DNA of 58,587 nt from Candidatus Eremiobacterota bacterium (lineage in GTDB: Bacteria; Vulcanimicrobiota; Vulcanimicrobiia; Vulcanimicrobiales; Vulcanimicrobiaceae). A program made the translations under genes and the position numbers. Positions 51,688 to 58,587 of this stretch are shown here, piece by piece. The stretch is taken from contig JAFAKB010000003.1 of the NCBI GenBank assembly GCA_019235885.1, forward strand, positions 1 to 58,587. Reading direction: 5' to 3'. Every line of letters starts with the position of its first letter. Position 1 is the stretch's first letter. Below the pieces are notes generated by a model. It was given only the letters and a program-made list of their open reading frames with translations. It ran no database searches and was not told the DNA's origin.

Positions 51688-52578
51688 TCAGCTCTGGGCT
51701 AGCGAACGATCGTGCCACGCCGCCGCCCCGGCGACCTCCACGGTGCGGTAGCCGAGGACGCCCAGCAGCGAGTCGGGCGCGACCTTCAGCGGTCCCGGTT
51801 TCGCGCCGGGCGTGCCGGGCGCGGCTTGCGGGAACGCCGTCGCGCGCGCCGTCGCGAACCGGATCGAACCTTCGCTGTGCTCGACGATCTGGTGGATGTG
51901 GCCGTTCAGGACGGTGGCGGCGTTGAAGCGCTTCAGCAGCGCGATCGCCTTCGTTCCGTCGGTCGTCGTCCAGCCCCACTCCGGCGCGACGGCGAAGAGC
52001 GGAACGTGTCCGAAGACGACGATCGGCGTCGAGTTCTTCTGCGCGTTCAAATCGTTCTGCAGCCAGGCCAGCTGCTCGTCGCCGAGGACGCCCATCGTCT
52101 CGCCTTCGCCGACGTTGATCAGCGAGACGAAGTGGATCCCGCCTTGGTCCCACGAGCTCCAGCCGCGGCCCTTCGCATCGGAGCGCGCGAACGATGCCGC
52201 GAAGCGCTTCGGGCCTTCGGCGCCGATCACGTCGTGCTCGCCCGGGATCGTGAGCAGCGGCGCGCGCAGCGTGCTCAGGATCGCGCGCGCGTCGTCGAAC
52301 TCCTGCGCTTTGCTCAGGTGCGTGACGTCGCCGGTGTGGATCACGAACGCCGGCTGGTTCGGCATCGCGTTGATGCCGTCGACGGCTTTCTTCAGCGTCG
52401 CGCGAACGTCGTCGTTGGCCGGGCCGGTGTAGCCGATGTGGCTGTCGCTGATCTGCACGAACGAGAACGTGCCGGGCGCGGCGTCCGCGGTCGCGCGCAG
52501 CAGCCCGTCGGCGCCGAGCACGTAGACGATGCCGGCACCGGTCCAGGCGACGTGGCCGACGAAATCGCGTCGTTTCAC
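51688..52578 (-). CDS. Calcineurin-like metallophosphoesterase with Tat-like signal
   Basis: 296 residues from GTG 52578. N-terminus KRRDFVGHVAWTGAGIVYVLG has a twin-arginine pattern. Metal-binding blocks: ISDSHIG, HTGDVTHL, GEHD (N replaced by E in the usual GNHD), VVFGHVPLF and NGHIHQ. A periplasmic phosphodiesterase; substrate unknown. The start overlaps the cupredoxin stop (GTGA) and the ECF sigma gene follows, making a four-gene operon with the anti-sigma gene. Confidence 0.88.
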   Translation of the reverse strand: MKRRDFVGHVAWTGAGIVYVLGADGLLRATADAAPGTFSFVQISDSHIGYTGPANDDVRATLKKAVDGINAMPNQPAFVIHTGDVTHLSKAQEFDDARAILSTLRAPLLTIPGEHDVIGAEGPKRFAASFARSDAKGRGWSSWDQGGIHFVSLINVGEGETMGVLGDEQLAWLQNDLNAQKNSTPIVVFGHVPLFAVAPEWGWTTTDGTKAIALLKRFNAATVLNGHIHQIVEHSEGSIRFATARATAFPQAAPGTPGAKPGPLKVAPDSLLGVLGYRTVEVAGAAAWHDRSLAQS

Positions 52579-52898
52579 TTCTTCGCTCCTTGCACGAGCA
52601 GCGTGCCCTTCATGAAGGGGTGGACGGTGCAGTGATACGTGACCTTGCCGTCTTTGGTGAAGGTGTGGCTCCACTTCTGGCCCTGGTTGAGCCCTTCGGA
52701 GTCCCACGAGCCGTCGTCGGCGGTCGCGGTGTGCGCGTCGTCGTCGTCGTTGACGAACGTGACGATGTCGCCCGCGTTGACGGTGACCGAGGGCGGGTTG
52801 AACGCGTCGTCGCGGATGTGGACGACGTACGTCTTGGGGGACGGCCCGGCGGCCAGCAACGCGACGAGCGCGGCGGCGCCGAGGAGCGCTGTTCTCAT
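52575..52898 (-). CDS. Secreted cupredoxin (type 1 copper)
   Basis: 107 residues. Signal peptide about 1-17 (LLGAAALVALLAAG). Copper ligands: His in DAHTATA, and the C-x2-H-x2-M end YHCTVHPFMKG. Very like the cupredoxin at 1824-2210 in length and ligand spacing. It heads the operon with phosphoesterase, ECF sigma and anti-sigma factor, so copper or redox stress is a plausible signal. ATG start; the stop is inside the next start. Confidence 0.9.
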   Translation of the reverse strand: MRTALLGAAALVALLAAGPSPKTYVVHIRDDAFNPPSVTVNAGDIVTFVNDDDDAHTATADDGSWDSEGLNQGQKWSHTFTKDGKVTYHCTVHPFMKGTLLVQGAKK

Positions 52899-52939
52899 GC
52901 CCGGCTTACGCCGCCGCCGGGCCCGGCGGTTCTCCGGGG

Positions 52940-53653
52940 CTACGGAGCGAGGGCGGCCGGCGGCGGGGTCAGCAGCGGGCGCGGCATCGCGAAGGTCGAG
53001 CGCGGCAGCGTCTTCGGGAAGCGCCAGCGCGAGAAGCGCAGCTGCTCGTGCGCGATGCCGCCGGGGAGCGTGGCCTGCGCGACGGCGCTGCGCGCGACCC
53101 AGAACTGCTCCGACTTCGAGAACGTCACCGTGCCCGCGCCGCCGTGCCGGCGCTCCGCGAACGCGACCGACTGCGGCAGAAAGGTGATCCCGTCGATCGT
53201 GACCTGCGTGAACGTGAAGCTCGGCGGCGTCGCGGTTTTCGGCGTGAGGTCGAAGACGTAGTCGACGTGCTTGCCGTCGCGGTGCGGCCCGGCATAGCTG
53301 AAGTCGTACGCGCTCGGCTTCGGCGCCAGCGCGGCGACGGTGTAGCGGTACGGACGGCGGCGGAAGATCCGCACCACCGGCGTCGACGAGCGCGTCCCGT
53401 TCACCGCCAGCGTCTCGTCGCGCTCGTCGCCGCCGCTGCGAAAGATGCGGTGCGTCTGGTCGAGCGTGCGCGGTCCGGTCTGCACCAGCGTGTACTCGAC
53501 GGTGAAGACGCGCGGATCGCGCAGCTTCGCGAGGGCAGCAGCGTACTTCGCGATGACCGCGCTCGGCGCGAGCACCGGAACGGCTGTCGCCGCGGGCGCC
53601 GGCGAGGCGCTCGCGCCTGGCGCGCCGGCGAGCGCGAGCAGCAGCCCGATCAC
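52940..53653 (-). CDS. Secreted protein of unknown function (LolA-like fold possible)
   Basis: 237 residues with signal-like start (MIGLLLALAGAPGASA). The mature part is beta-rich: FTVEYTLVQTGPRTLDQTHRIF, VVRIFRRRPYRYTVA, SFTFTQVTIDGITFLPQS, as in lipoprotein-sorting-type beta sheets, though I cannot assign a family. The GTG start overlaps the alaS stop (GTGA), so it is made with alaS. It ends 41 bases before the cupredoxin gene start. Confidence 0.6.
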   Translation of the reverse strand: MIGLLLALAGAPGASASPAPAATAVPVLAPSAVIAKYAAALAKLRDPRVFTVEYTLVQTGPRTLDQTHRIFRSGGDERDETLAVNGTRSSTPVVRIFRRRPYRYTVAALAPKPSAYDFSYAGPHRDGKHVDYVFDLTPKTATPPSFTFTQVTIDGITFLPQSVAFAERRHGGAGTVTFSKSEQFWVARSAVAQATLPGGIAHEQLRFSRWRFPKTLPRSTFAMPRPLLTPPPAALAP

Positions 53654-56271
53654 GCCGGCTGTTTGGCCAGCACGTCGCGCATCGCCGCCAGCGCCGCCTC
53701 GGCGCCGGCGGGATCCTTACCGGCGCCTTGCGCTTGCGACGCAGCGCCGCCGCCCTTTCCGCCGACCAGCGGCGCCGCTGCTTTGACGAGCGCGCCGGCG
53801 TTCGCACCGGCTTTCACCGCGCCCTCGCTCGCCGCGGCGAAGAGCGCGACGTTGTCACCGTCGGTCCCGATCAGCGCGACGACGCCGGACTTCAGCCGGT
53901 CGCGGATCGCGTTGCCGAGCGCGCGCAGCGCCTCGGCGTTCGCCTCGCGCACGATGCGCGCGACGACCGGGATCCCGCCGATCTCCTCCGCGCTCGCGAC
54001 GTACGCCGCAGCGTCGGCCGCGGCCAGCCGCGCCTTGATCTCGTTCATGTCTTTCTGCAAGGAGCGCACGTCCGTCTGCAGCTTCTCGACGCGCTCGACG
54101 AGCTGATCGGGCTTCGCCGAGAGCGTCTCGCTGAGCGTCGCGATCGTGTCCTGCTGGCGCTCGACGTACGCCTCGGCGGCTTTGCCGACGATCCCCTCGA
54201 TGCGGCGCACCCCGCTCCCGATTGAGGACTCGCTGAGCATCACGAACAGCCCGAGTTCGCCCGTGGTGATCGCGTGAGTGCCGCCGCAAAACTCGACCGC
54301 CGGACCGAAGCCGACGACGCGCACGCGCTCGCCGTACTTCTCGCCGGCCATCGTGATCGCGCCGGTCGCCTTCGCCTCCTCGATCGGCAGCTCGCGCAGC
54401 TGCTGATGGTAGTCGGCGCGGATCAGCTCGTTGACGCGCTGCGTGACCGCGCGGCGCTGCGGCGGCGTGAGCGCGCCGTGCGGGCTGCGAAAGTCGAAGC
54501 GCATGCGGTCGACGCCGACCCACGAGCCGGCCTGCACGACGTCGTCGCCGACGACGTCTTTCAGCGCGCGCTGCAGCAGGTGCGCCGAGGTGTGGTGCCG
54601 CCTGATCTCCTCGCGCCACTCGGGAGAGACGCTGGTGCGCACGCGCGCGCCGACCGCGAGCTCGCCGCGCACCAGCCGGCCGTGGTGCGCGATCGCTTCG
54701 CCGGCGAACTGCGTGTCGGTCACCTCGAACACCGCGCCGGTCTCGGTCGTGATGCGGCCGCGGTCGCCGATCTGTCCGCCTTTCTCGGCGTAGAACGAGG
54801 TGCGGTCGAGAACGATCTGGGCTTCCGTTCCCTGCTCGATCGCGTCGGCCGGCGCGCCAGCGACCAGGATCGCCTGCACGACGCCGTCGGCTTCGAGCCC
54901 GCCGTAGCCTTCGAACGCCGAAGCGATCGCCGGCACGTCGCTGACGCTGACGACCTTGCGCTTCTCCGCCGCGTCGCGCCGGGCGCGCTCGCGCTGCTCG
55001 TTCATGTGCTGCTCGAAGCCGAAGGTGTCGACTGCGACGCCGCGCTCGGCGGCGATCTCGCGCGTCAGCTCGATCGGGAAGCCGTAGGTGTCGTGCAGGA
55101 CGAACGCGTCTTCGCCCGAGATGAGGTTGGTGCAGTCGCGCAGCGCCTCGTCGATCTCGGCCTCGAGTAGCTCCGTCCCGCGGTCGAGCGTGCGCGAGAA
55201 GCTCGCCTCTTCGGCCCGCAGCGCGCGCTGCACGTCGGCGAGCTTCGCACGCAACTCGGGATACCCGCTCTCGAGCGAGCGCACGACGGCGCTCGCGAGA
55301 TCGGCGATGAACTCGGGCGGATAGCCGAGCAGCTTGCCGTTGCGGATCGCGCGGCGAATCAAGAACCGCAGCACGAAGCCGCGATCGGTGTTCGAGGGGT
55401 AGACCCCGTCGGCGATCAGGAACGTCGCCGCGCGCGCGTGGTCGGCGATGATGCGCCGGCGCACGAGCTGCTCGTCCGGCGAGAGCGAGGACTTGCCGAC
55501 CGGCGGCTGCGCGGCGATCAGGTCGGTGAACAAATCGGTCTCGTACATCGAGACCTTGCCGTTCGCGACCGCGAGCATCCGCTCGAAGCCCGCGCCCGTG
55601 TCGATGGCCTTGCGCGGCAGCTCCGTCAGCGTGCCGTCGGCCGCGCGATTGTATTGTTGAAAGACGACGTTCCAGATCTCGACGTAGCGGTTGCCCTTGT
55701 TCGGCCCGTCGTCCTCGGGACCCGACGCGTTCTCCGCGCCGGTGTCGTAGAAGATCTCGCTGCACGGACCGCACGGGCCGGTCGCGCCCATCGTCCAGAA
55801 GTTGTCCTCGTCCCAGCGCGTGATCCGCGCCGGGTCGAGCCCGATCTCGTTCTCCCAGATGCGCTGCGCTTCGTCGTCCGAGACGTGCACGGTGACGTAC
55901 AAGCGCGCGGGATCCAACCGCATGATCGTCGTCAGAAACTCCCACGCGAACCGGATCGCTTCCGACTTGTAGTAGTCGCCGAACGAGAAGTTCCCGAGCA
56001 TCTCGAGAAACGTGCCGTGCCGCCCGGTCCGCCCGACGTTCTCGATGTCCGACTTCGCGCCCGCGACGCGCAGGCAGCGCTGCACCGTCACCGCGCGCGG
56101 CGCCGGCGCCGGCGCGTCGCCGAGGAAGACCGGCACGAACTGCTCCATCCCGGCGATGGTGAACAGCGTGGTGCTCATCTCGTCGGGGATGAGGGAAGCC
56201 GAAGGCAGATGCTTGTGCCCGTTCCGCACGAAGTAGTCGACGAACGCTTGACGGAGCTCTTGGGAAGTCAT
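53650..56271 (-). CDS. alaS: Alanine-tRNA ligase
   Basis: 873 residues. The N-terminus MTSQELRQAFVDYFVRNGHKHLPSASLIP is diagnostic; the active-site block has GNFSFGDYYKSEAI and FWTMGATGPCGPCSEI. The editing domain carries HHTSAHLLQRAL and the zinc Cys/His CGGTHAITTGELG. The C-terminal oligomerisation part is coiled coil, ending with a Gly/Ala-rich segment. It charges tRNA-Ala. An upstream in-frame Met at 56322 is rejected because the family starts at MTSQEL. I see no T-box upstream. Confidence 0.98.
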   Translation of the reverse strand: MTSQELRQAFVDYFVRNGHKHLPSASLIPDEMSTTLFTIAGMEQFVPVFLGDAPAPAPRAVTVQRCLRVAGAKSDIENVGRTGRHGTFLEMLGNFSFGDYYKSEAIRFAWEFLTTIMRLDPARLYVTVHVSDDEAQRIWENEIGLDPARITRWDEDNFWTMGATGPCGPCSEIFYDTGAENASGPEDDGPNKGNRYVEIWNVVFQQYNRAADGTLTELPRKAIDTGAGFERMLAVANGKVSMYETDLFTDLIAAQPPVGKSSLSPDEQLVRRRIIADHARAATFLIADGVYPSNTDRGFVLRFLIRRAIRNGKLLGYPPEFIADLASAVVRSLESGYPELRAKLADVQRALRAEEASFSRTLDRGTELLEAEIDEALRDCTNLISGEDAFVLHDTYGFPIELTREIAAERGVAVDTFGFEQHMNEQRERARRDAAEKRKVVSVSDVPAIASAFEGYGGLEADGVVQAILVAGAPADAIEQGTEAQIVLDRTSFYAEKGGQIGDRGRITTETGAVFEVTDTQFAGEAIAHHGRLVRGELAVGARVRTSVSPEWREEIRRHHTSAHLLQRALKDVVGDDVVQAGSWVGVDRMRFDFRSPHGALTPPQRRAVTQRVNELIRADYHQQLRELPIEEAKATGAITMAGEKYGERVRVVGFGPAVEFCGGTHAITTGELGLFVMLSESSIGSGVRRIEGIVGKAAEAYVERQQDTIATLSETLSAKPDQLVERVEKLQTDVRSLQKDMNEIKARLAAADAAAYVASAEEIGGIPVVARIVREANAEALRALGNAIRDRLKSGVVALIGTDGDNVALFAAASEGAVKAGANAGALVKAAAPLVGGKGGGAASQAQGAGKDPAGAEAALAAMRDVLAKQPA

Positions 56272-56331
56272 GGCCGACCCGTCAGGTTCGCCTCGCGCGG
56301 CCGGGTCTCCCCACTCCGGCACGCCGGGTTC

Positions 56332-56601
56332 TTACGTGCCGGCCGCGATCTCCGGTTCGGGCGCCGGCCCGGCCCGGCGCAGCCGGGTCACCGCGTACGC
56401 GAGCCCGAGCAGCGCGAACAGCGCGATCCCGACGTAGCGCAGTCCCTCGCCTGCGCCGAGCGCGGCGAAGGCGAGCGCGCTCAGCGCGCGCAGGTTCGCG
56501 CCGTCGAGGTCCTCGCGCGTGCGCGCGCGGCGGAACGAAATCACCGCCCGCGCAGCTTGGTAGAGCGCGCAGGCTTCGATCGCCCCGACCAGCAGCATCA
56601 T
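56332..56601 (-). CDS. Small membrane protein downstream of sigB, unknown
   Basis: 89 residues, starting MMLLVGAIEACALYQAARAVI, with a hydrophobic N-terminal helix and a second region (LSALAFAALGAGEGLRYVGIALFALLGLAYAV). Coupled to the sigma gene through ATGA. Arg-rich loop in the middle. No family recognised. Confidence 0.6.
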   Translation of the reverse strand: MMLLVGAIEACALYQAARAVISFRRARTREDLDGANLRALSALAFAALGAGEGLRYVGIALFALLGLAYAVTRLRRAGPAPEPEIAAGT

Positions 56602-57425
56602 TTCTCTTGCAGGAAGTTCTTCAGCTTCTCGAGCGCCTTTTGCTGCAGGCGCGAGACGTGCATCTGCGAGACGTTGAGCCGCTTGGCGATCTCGGTTTGC
56701 GAGACGCTCTCGTAGAACCGCAAGTACAGGATCACGCGCTCGCGGCCGGTCAGCACCTGGAACGCGCGCTCGAGGTTTGCGCGGTCCTCGAGCAGCTCGA
56801 GGCCGGCGTCGTTCTGGCCGACGTAGTCGGCCAGCGTCTGCGACTTCTTGTCGCCTTCGCCGTTCAGCTCGGTGTCGAGCGAAAGCAAGTTGTAGGCTTG
56901 GCCGAGCTCCTGCGCTTCGAGAATGTCTTCCTCGGACGCGCCCAGGTGCTGCGCGAGCTCGACGACGGTCGGCGAGTGGCCCAGCTTCACCGTCAGCTTC
57001 TCGATCGCGCGGTTGACGGACAGGTTCAGCTCCTGCAGCCGCCTGGGGACCTTGACCGCCCACCCTTTGTCGCGGAAGTACCGCTTGATCTCGCCGACGA
57101 TCGTCGGCGTGGCGTAGGTGGTGAACTCGACCCCGCGCTCCAAGTCGAAGCGGTCGATCGCCTTCAGCAGCCCGACGGTCCCGACCTGGATCAGATCGTC
57201 GAGCGCTTCGCCGCGGTTGGCGAACTTGACCGCCAGGTAGCGCACCAAGTTGAGGTGCGCGACGACCAGCTCGTTCCGAAGCCGGTCGAACTCGCTGATC
57301 CCGGAATGGTCGGGTCCGGTGTCGAGCGCGCGGTTGTTCCGGAGCTCGGCAAAGCGCGCGAACGCTTGACGGGCGCGATTGCGATCCCAACGTTCCTCGT
57401 CGACGTGCGGGACCGAGGACGACAT
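56598..57425 (-). CDS. sigB: SigB/SigF/SigG-family RNA polymerase sigma factor
   Basis: 275 residues. Region 2: NLVRYLAVKFANRGEALDDLIQVGTVGLLKAIDRFDLERGVEF, then IVGEIKRYFRDKGWAVKVPRRLQEL; region 4: ERVILYLRFYESVSQTEIAKRLNVSQMHVSRLQQKALEKL. This is the partner-switching general-stress class. Directly downstream of the RsbW- and RsbV-like genes. The gene for a YtxH protein is upstream. Promoter targets are not visible. Confidence 0.94.
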   Translation of the reverse strand: MSSSVPHVDEERWDRNRARQAFARFAELRNNRALDTGPDHSGISEFDRLRNELVVAHLNLVRYLAVKFANRGEALDDLIQVGTVGLLKAIDRFDLERGVEFTTYATPTIVGEIKRYFRDKGWAVKVPRRLQELNLSVNRAIEKLTVKLGHSPTVVELAQHLGASEEDILEAQELGQAYNLLSLDTELNGEGDKKSQTLADYVGQNDAGLELLEDRANLERAFQVLTGRERVILYLRFYESVSQTEIAKRLNVSQMHVSRLQQKALEKLKNFLQEK

Positions 57426-57427
57426 GG

Positions 57428-57868
57428 CTAGGCGCTGACGCGTTTGGTCATCACGAGTTCCGTGCCGCGACGCGGATCGCTCGTGTACTCGACACCGTCC
57501 ATCAGCGCACGGATGAGAAACACTCCCAGCTCTTCGGTGCGGCCTTCCTCGATGCCGCTTGACTTGACCGGCTCCAAGTGAGGACCCGGCGCGTGGTCGC
57601 GCACGGTGACCCGAAGCTCGTCCTCGAGCGCGTCGCAGACGATCTCGATGATCCCGGCGTCTTCGCCGCCGGCCGACTGGATCGAATTGGTGCAGGCCTC
57701 GGCGATCGCGAGCTTGATGTCCTCGATCTCGTCGACCGAGAACCGCAGCCGGCTGGCGACGGCGGCGACCGCGAGCCGCGCGACGGCGACCCACTCGGCG
57801 CGGCCGGGGATCTTCAGCTCGACGGTGCCGTGAGACGACACGTGGACCGGCTGCGCGGAGGTGCTCAC
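57428..57868 (-). CDS. RsbW/SpoIIAB-like anti-sigma factor (serine kinase)
   Basis: 146 residues of the HATPase_c fold: LRFSVDEIEDIKLAIAEACTNSI (N box), DHAPGPHLE and ELGVFLIRALMDGVEY, the R-A-L-M-D-x-V-E-Y end typical of RsbW. It binds and inhibits the sigma factor and phosphorylates the STAS protein. GTG start overlapping the STAS stop (GTGA). Only 2 bases before the sigma gene. Confidence 0.92.
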   Translation of the reverse strand: MSTSAQPVHVSSHGTVELKIPGRAEWVAVARLAVAAVASRLRFSVDEIEDIKLAIAEACTNSIQSAGGEDAGIIEIVCDALEDELRVTVRDHAPGPHLEPVKSSGIEEGRTEELGVFLIRALMDGVEYTSDPRRGTELVMTKRVSA

Positions 57869-58209
57869 ACGAGCGCCTTCATCGCGCTCTGCTCGTCGTC
57901 GAAGATGCCGAAAATCTTCACCAGCCCGGTGATGTCGAAGATCTTCTTGATCTGCGGGTTCGTGCAGACGAGGTTCACCGAACCGCCGTGCTCGCGCACG
58001 CGCTTGAGGCCGCCGATGAGCACGCCCAGACCGGTCGAGTCGATGTAGCGCACCTTCTCGAGGTTGATGACCAGGTTGTAGTGCTCCTGATCGATCAGCT
58101 CCGTGATCGCGTCCTTGACTTTGGGCGAGGTGTAGACGTCGATCTCGCCGGTGAGGTCGACGACGTAGGCGTCGCCTTCGGACTCGCGGACGTTGACTTT
58201 GATATCCAC
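57865..58209 (-). CDS. STAS anti-anti-sigma factor (RsbV/SpoIIAA-like)
   Basis: 114 residues. The phosphorylation loop is RYIDSTGLGVLIG with Ser58 the target; fold opens with VVDLTGEIDVYTSPKVKDAI. When dephosphorylated it binds RsbW and frees the sigma factor. GTG start with AGGAG 6 nt upstream. First gene of the RsbV, RsbW, SigB run; no dedicated phosphatase (RsbU/P) is nearby. Confidence 0.94.
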   Translation of the reverse strand: MDIKVNVRESEGDAYVVDLTGEIDVYTSPKVKDAITELIDQEHYNLVINLEKVRYIDSTGLGVLIGGLKRVREHGGSVNLVCTNPQIKKIFDITGLVKIFGIFDDEQSAMKALV

Positions 58210-58217
58210 CGTTTCTC

Positions 58218-58538
58218 CTAGCTTTCGCTTTGGGTTTCGTTTTCGAGGGTGCTGCGCTGGCGCGAGGCGGCGTCCTTGCCTTCCGCGATCGCTCCGTCGA
58301 TCCGAGCTTTGGCCTCCGCAACGATCGTTCGCCCGCGGGCGAGGAGGTCGCCGGCGTCTCCGGCGGTGTCGCGCGCGCGTTCGCCCGCCTCGCGCGCTTT
58401 GGCGCGCAGCAGGTCGCGGGTTTCTTCGCCCGTCTGGGGAGCGAGGACGACGGCCAGGGTGGCCCCGGCCAGGGCTCCGAGGATGAGGCCGGCGACGAAA
58501 CCAGAGACCCCTCCTCCGCCTTCGCGTTCGTCAGCCAA
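58218..58538 (-). CDS. YtxH-domain small membrane protein
   Basis: 106 residues. A Gly-rich start and one helix (VAGLILGALAGATLAVVLAPQTG), where L-A-P-x-x-G is the YtxH signature, then a long charged helical tail (about 40-106). YtxH proteins belong to general stress regulons in Bacillus, which fits its place next to the RsbV/RsbW/SigB genes. TTG start with GAGGGA 7 nt upstream. It is close to the end of the window; upstream neighbours are unseen. Confidence 0.85.
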   Translation of the reverse strand: MADEREGGGGVSGFVAGLILGALAGATLAVVLAPQTGEETRDLLRAKAREAGERARDTAGDAGDLLARGRTIVAEAKARIDGAIAEGKDAASRQRSTLENETQSES

Positions 58539-58587
58539 CGACGGTCCCTCCGTCCGACGACGAGCTCCGCCTGCCGGCCACGAGCTT

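Noticed and set aside
56272-56331. A T-box or other riboswitch upstream of alaS
   Set aside because: Only 60 bases separate alaS from the upstream gene, and there is no T-box consensus or specifier hairpin.

Overview
The window is GC-rich chromosomal DNA, densely packed with genes on both strands. There is no prophage, insertion sequence or CRISPR array. Start and stop codons overlap by 1 to 4 bases at about fifteen junctions (GTGA, ATGA, TAATG), and GTG and TTG starts are common. The gene mix fits an environmental, desiccation- or acid-tolerant, poorly studied bacterium: split-LigD/Ku end joining, two S53 acid proteases, copper oxidases, a molybdenum storage protein pair, an RsbV/RsbW/SigB switch and a DUF4157 toxin. 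Candidatus Eremiobacterota (WPS-2) or a neighbour is my guess, not something shown by a marker gene.

Layout. 0.1-3.2 kb is an accessory, conflict-type segment: a DUF4157 protein with a DUF3990-like ADP-ribosyltransferase end and an adjacent small partner, a cupredoxin, and a Panacea-type toxin-antitoxin operon with a near-consensus promoter and a palindromic operator. 3.2-7.7 kb holds a DMT transporter, an MBOAT/SGNH polysaccharide O-acetylation pair and a zinc-ribbon membrane protein. 7.7-23.7 kb is dominated by export: a large zinc metalloprotease, tRNA-Leu(CAG), two PEBP proteins, two DMT/MFS transporters, two recently duplicated lipoproteins, and a MalT-like LuxR regulator divergent from two sedolisins. 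23.7-26.7 kb is an operon of acyl-CoA dehydrogenase, histidine phosphatase and APH-fold kinase, suggesting catabolism of hydroxyacyl-CoA through a phosphorylated intermediate. 26.8-30.9 kb has a DHA2 exporter, an alpha/beta hydrolase, HicAB and a Uma2 nuclease.

30.9-34.9 kb is a complete NHEJ operon (two small stress-type proteins, LigD PE-ligase with no normal start codon, separate LigD polymerase, Ku). 35-37.6 kb has two membrane glycosyltransferase-like proteins; then serA. 39.4-46.6 kb is a copper/flavin oxidase cluster: multicopper oxidase, L-amino-acid-oxidase-like flavoprotein, copperless cupredoxin fold, second multicopper oxidase. It is followed by a methyltransferase translationally coupled to MosB-like and MosA-like molybdenum storage subunits. 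49-58.5 kb, mostly on the minus strand, has a TonB-like protein, a phosphatase, a cupredoxin/phosphoesterase/ECF sigma/anti-sigma operon, alaS, and the partner-switching module (STAS, kinase, SigB-type sigma) headed by a YtxH protein.

The most notable items are the DUF4157-ART toxin with its putative immunity gene, the MoSto pair beside copper oxidases, the ACAD/phosphatase/kinase operon, and the LigD gene that seems to start at CTG.
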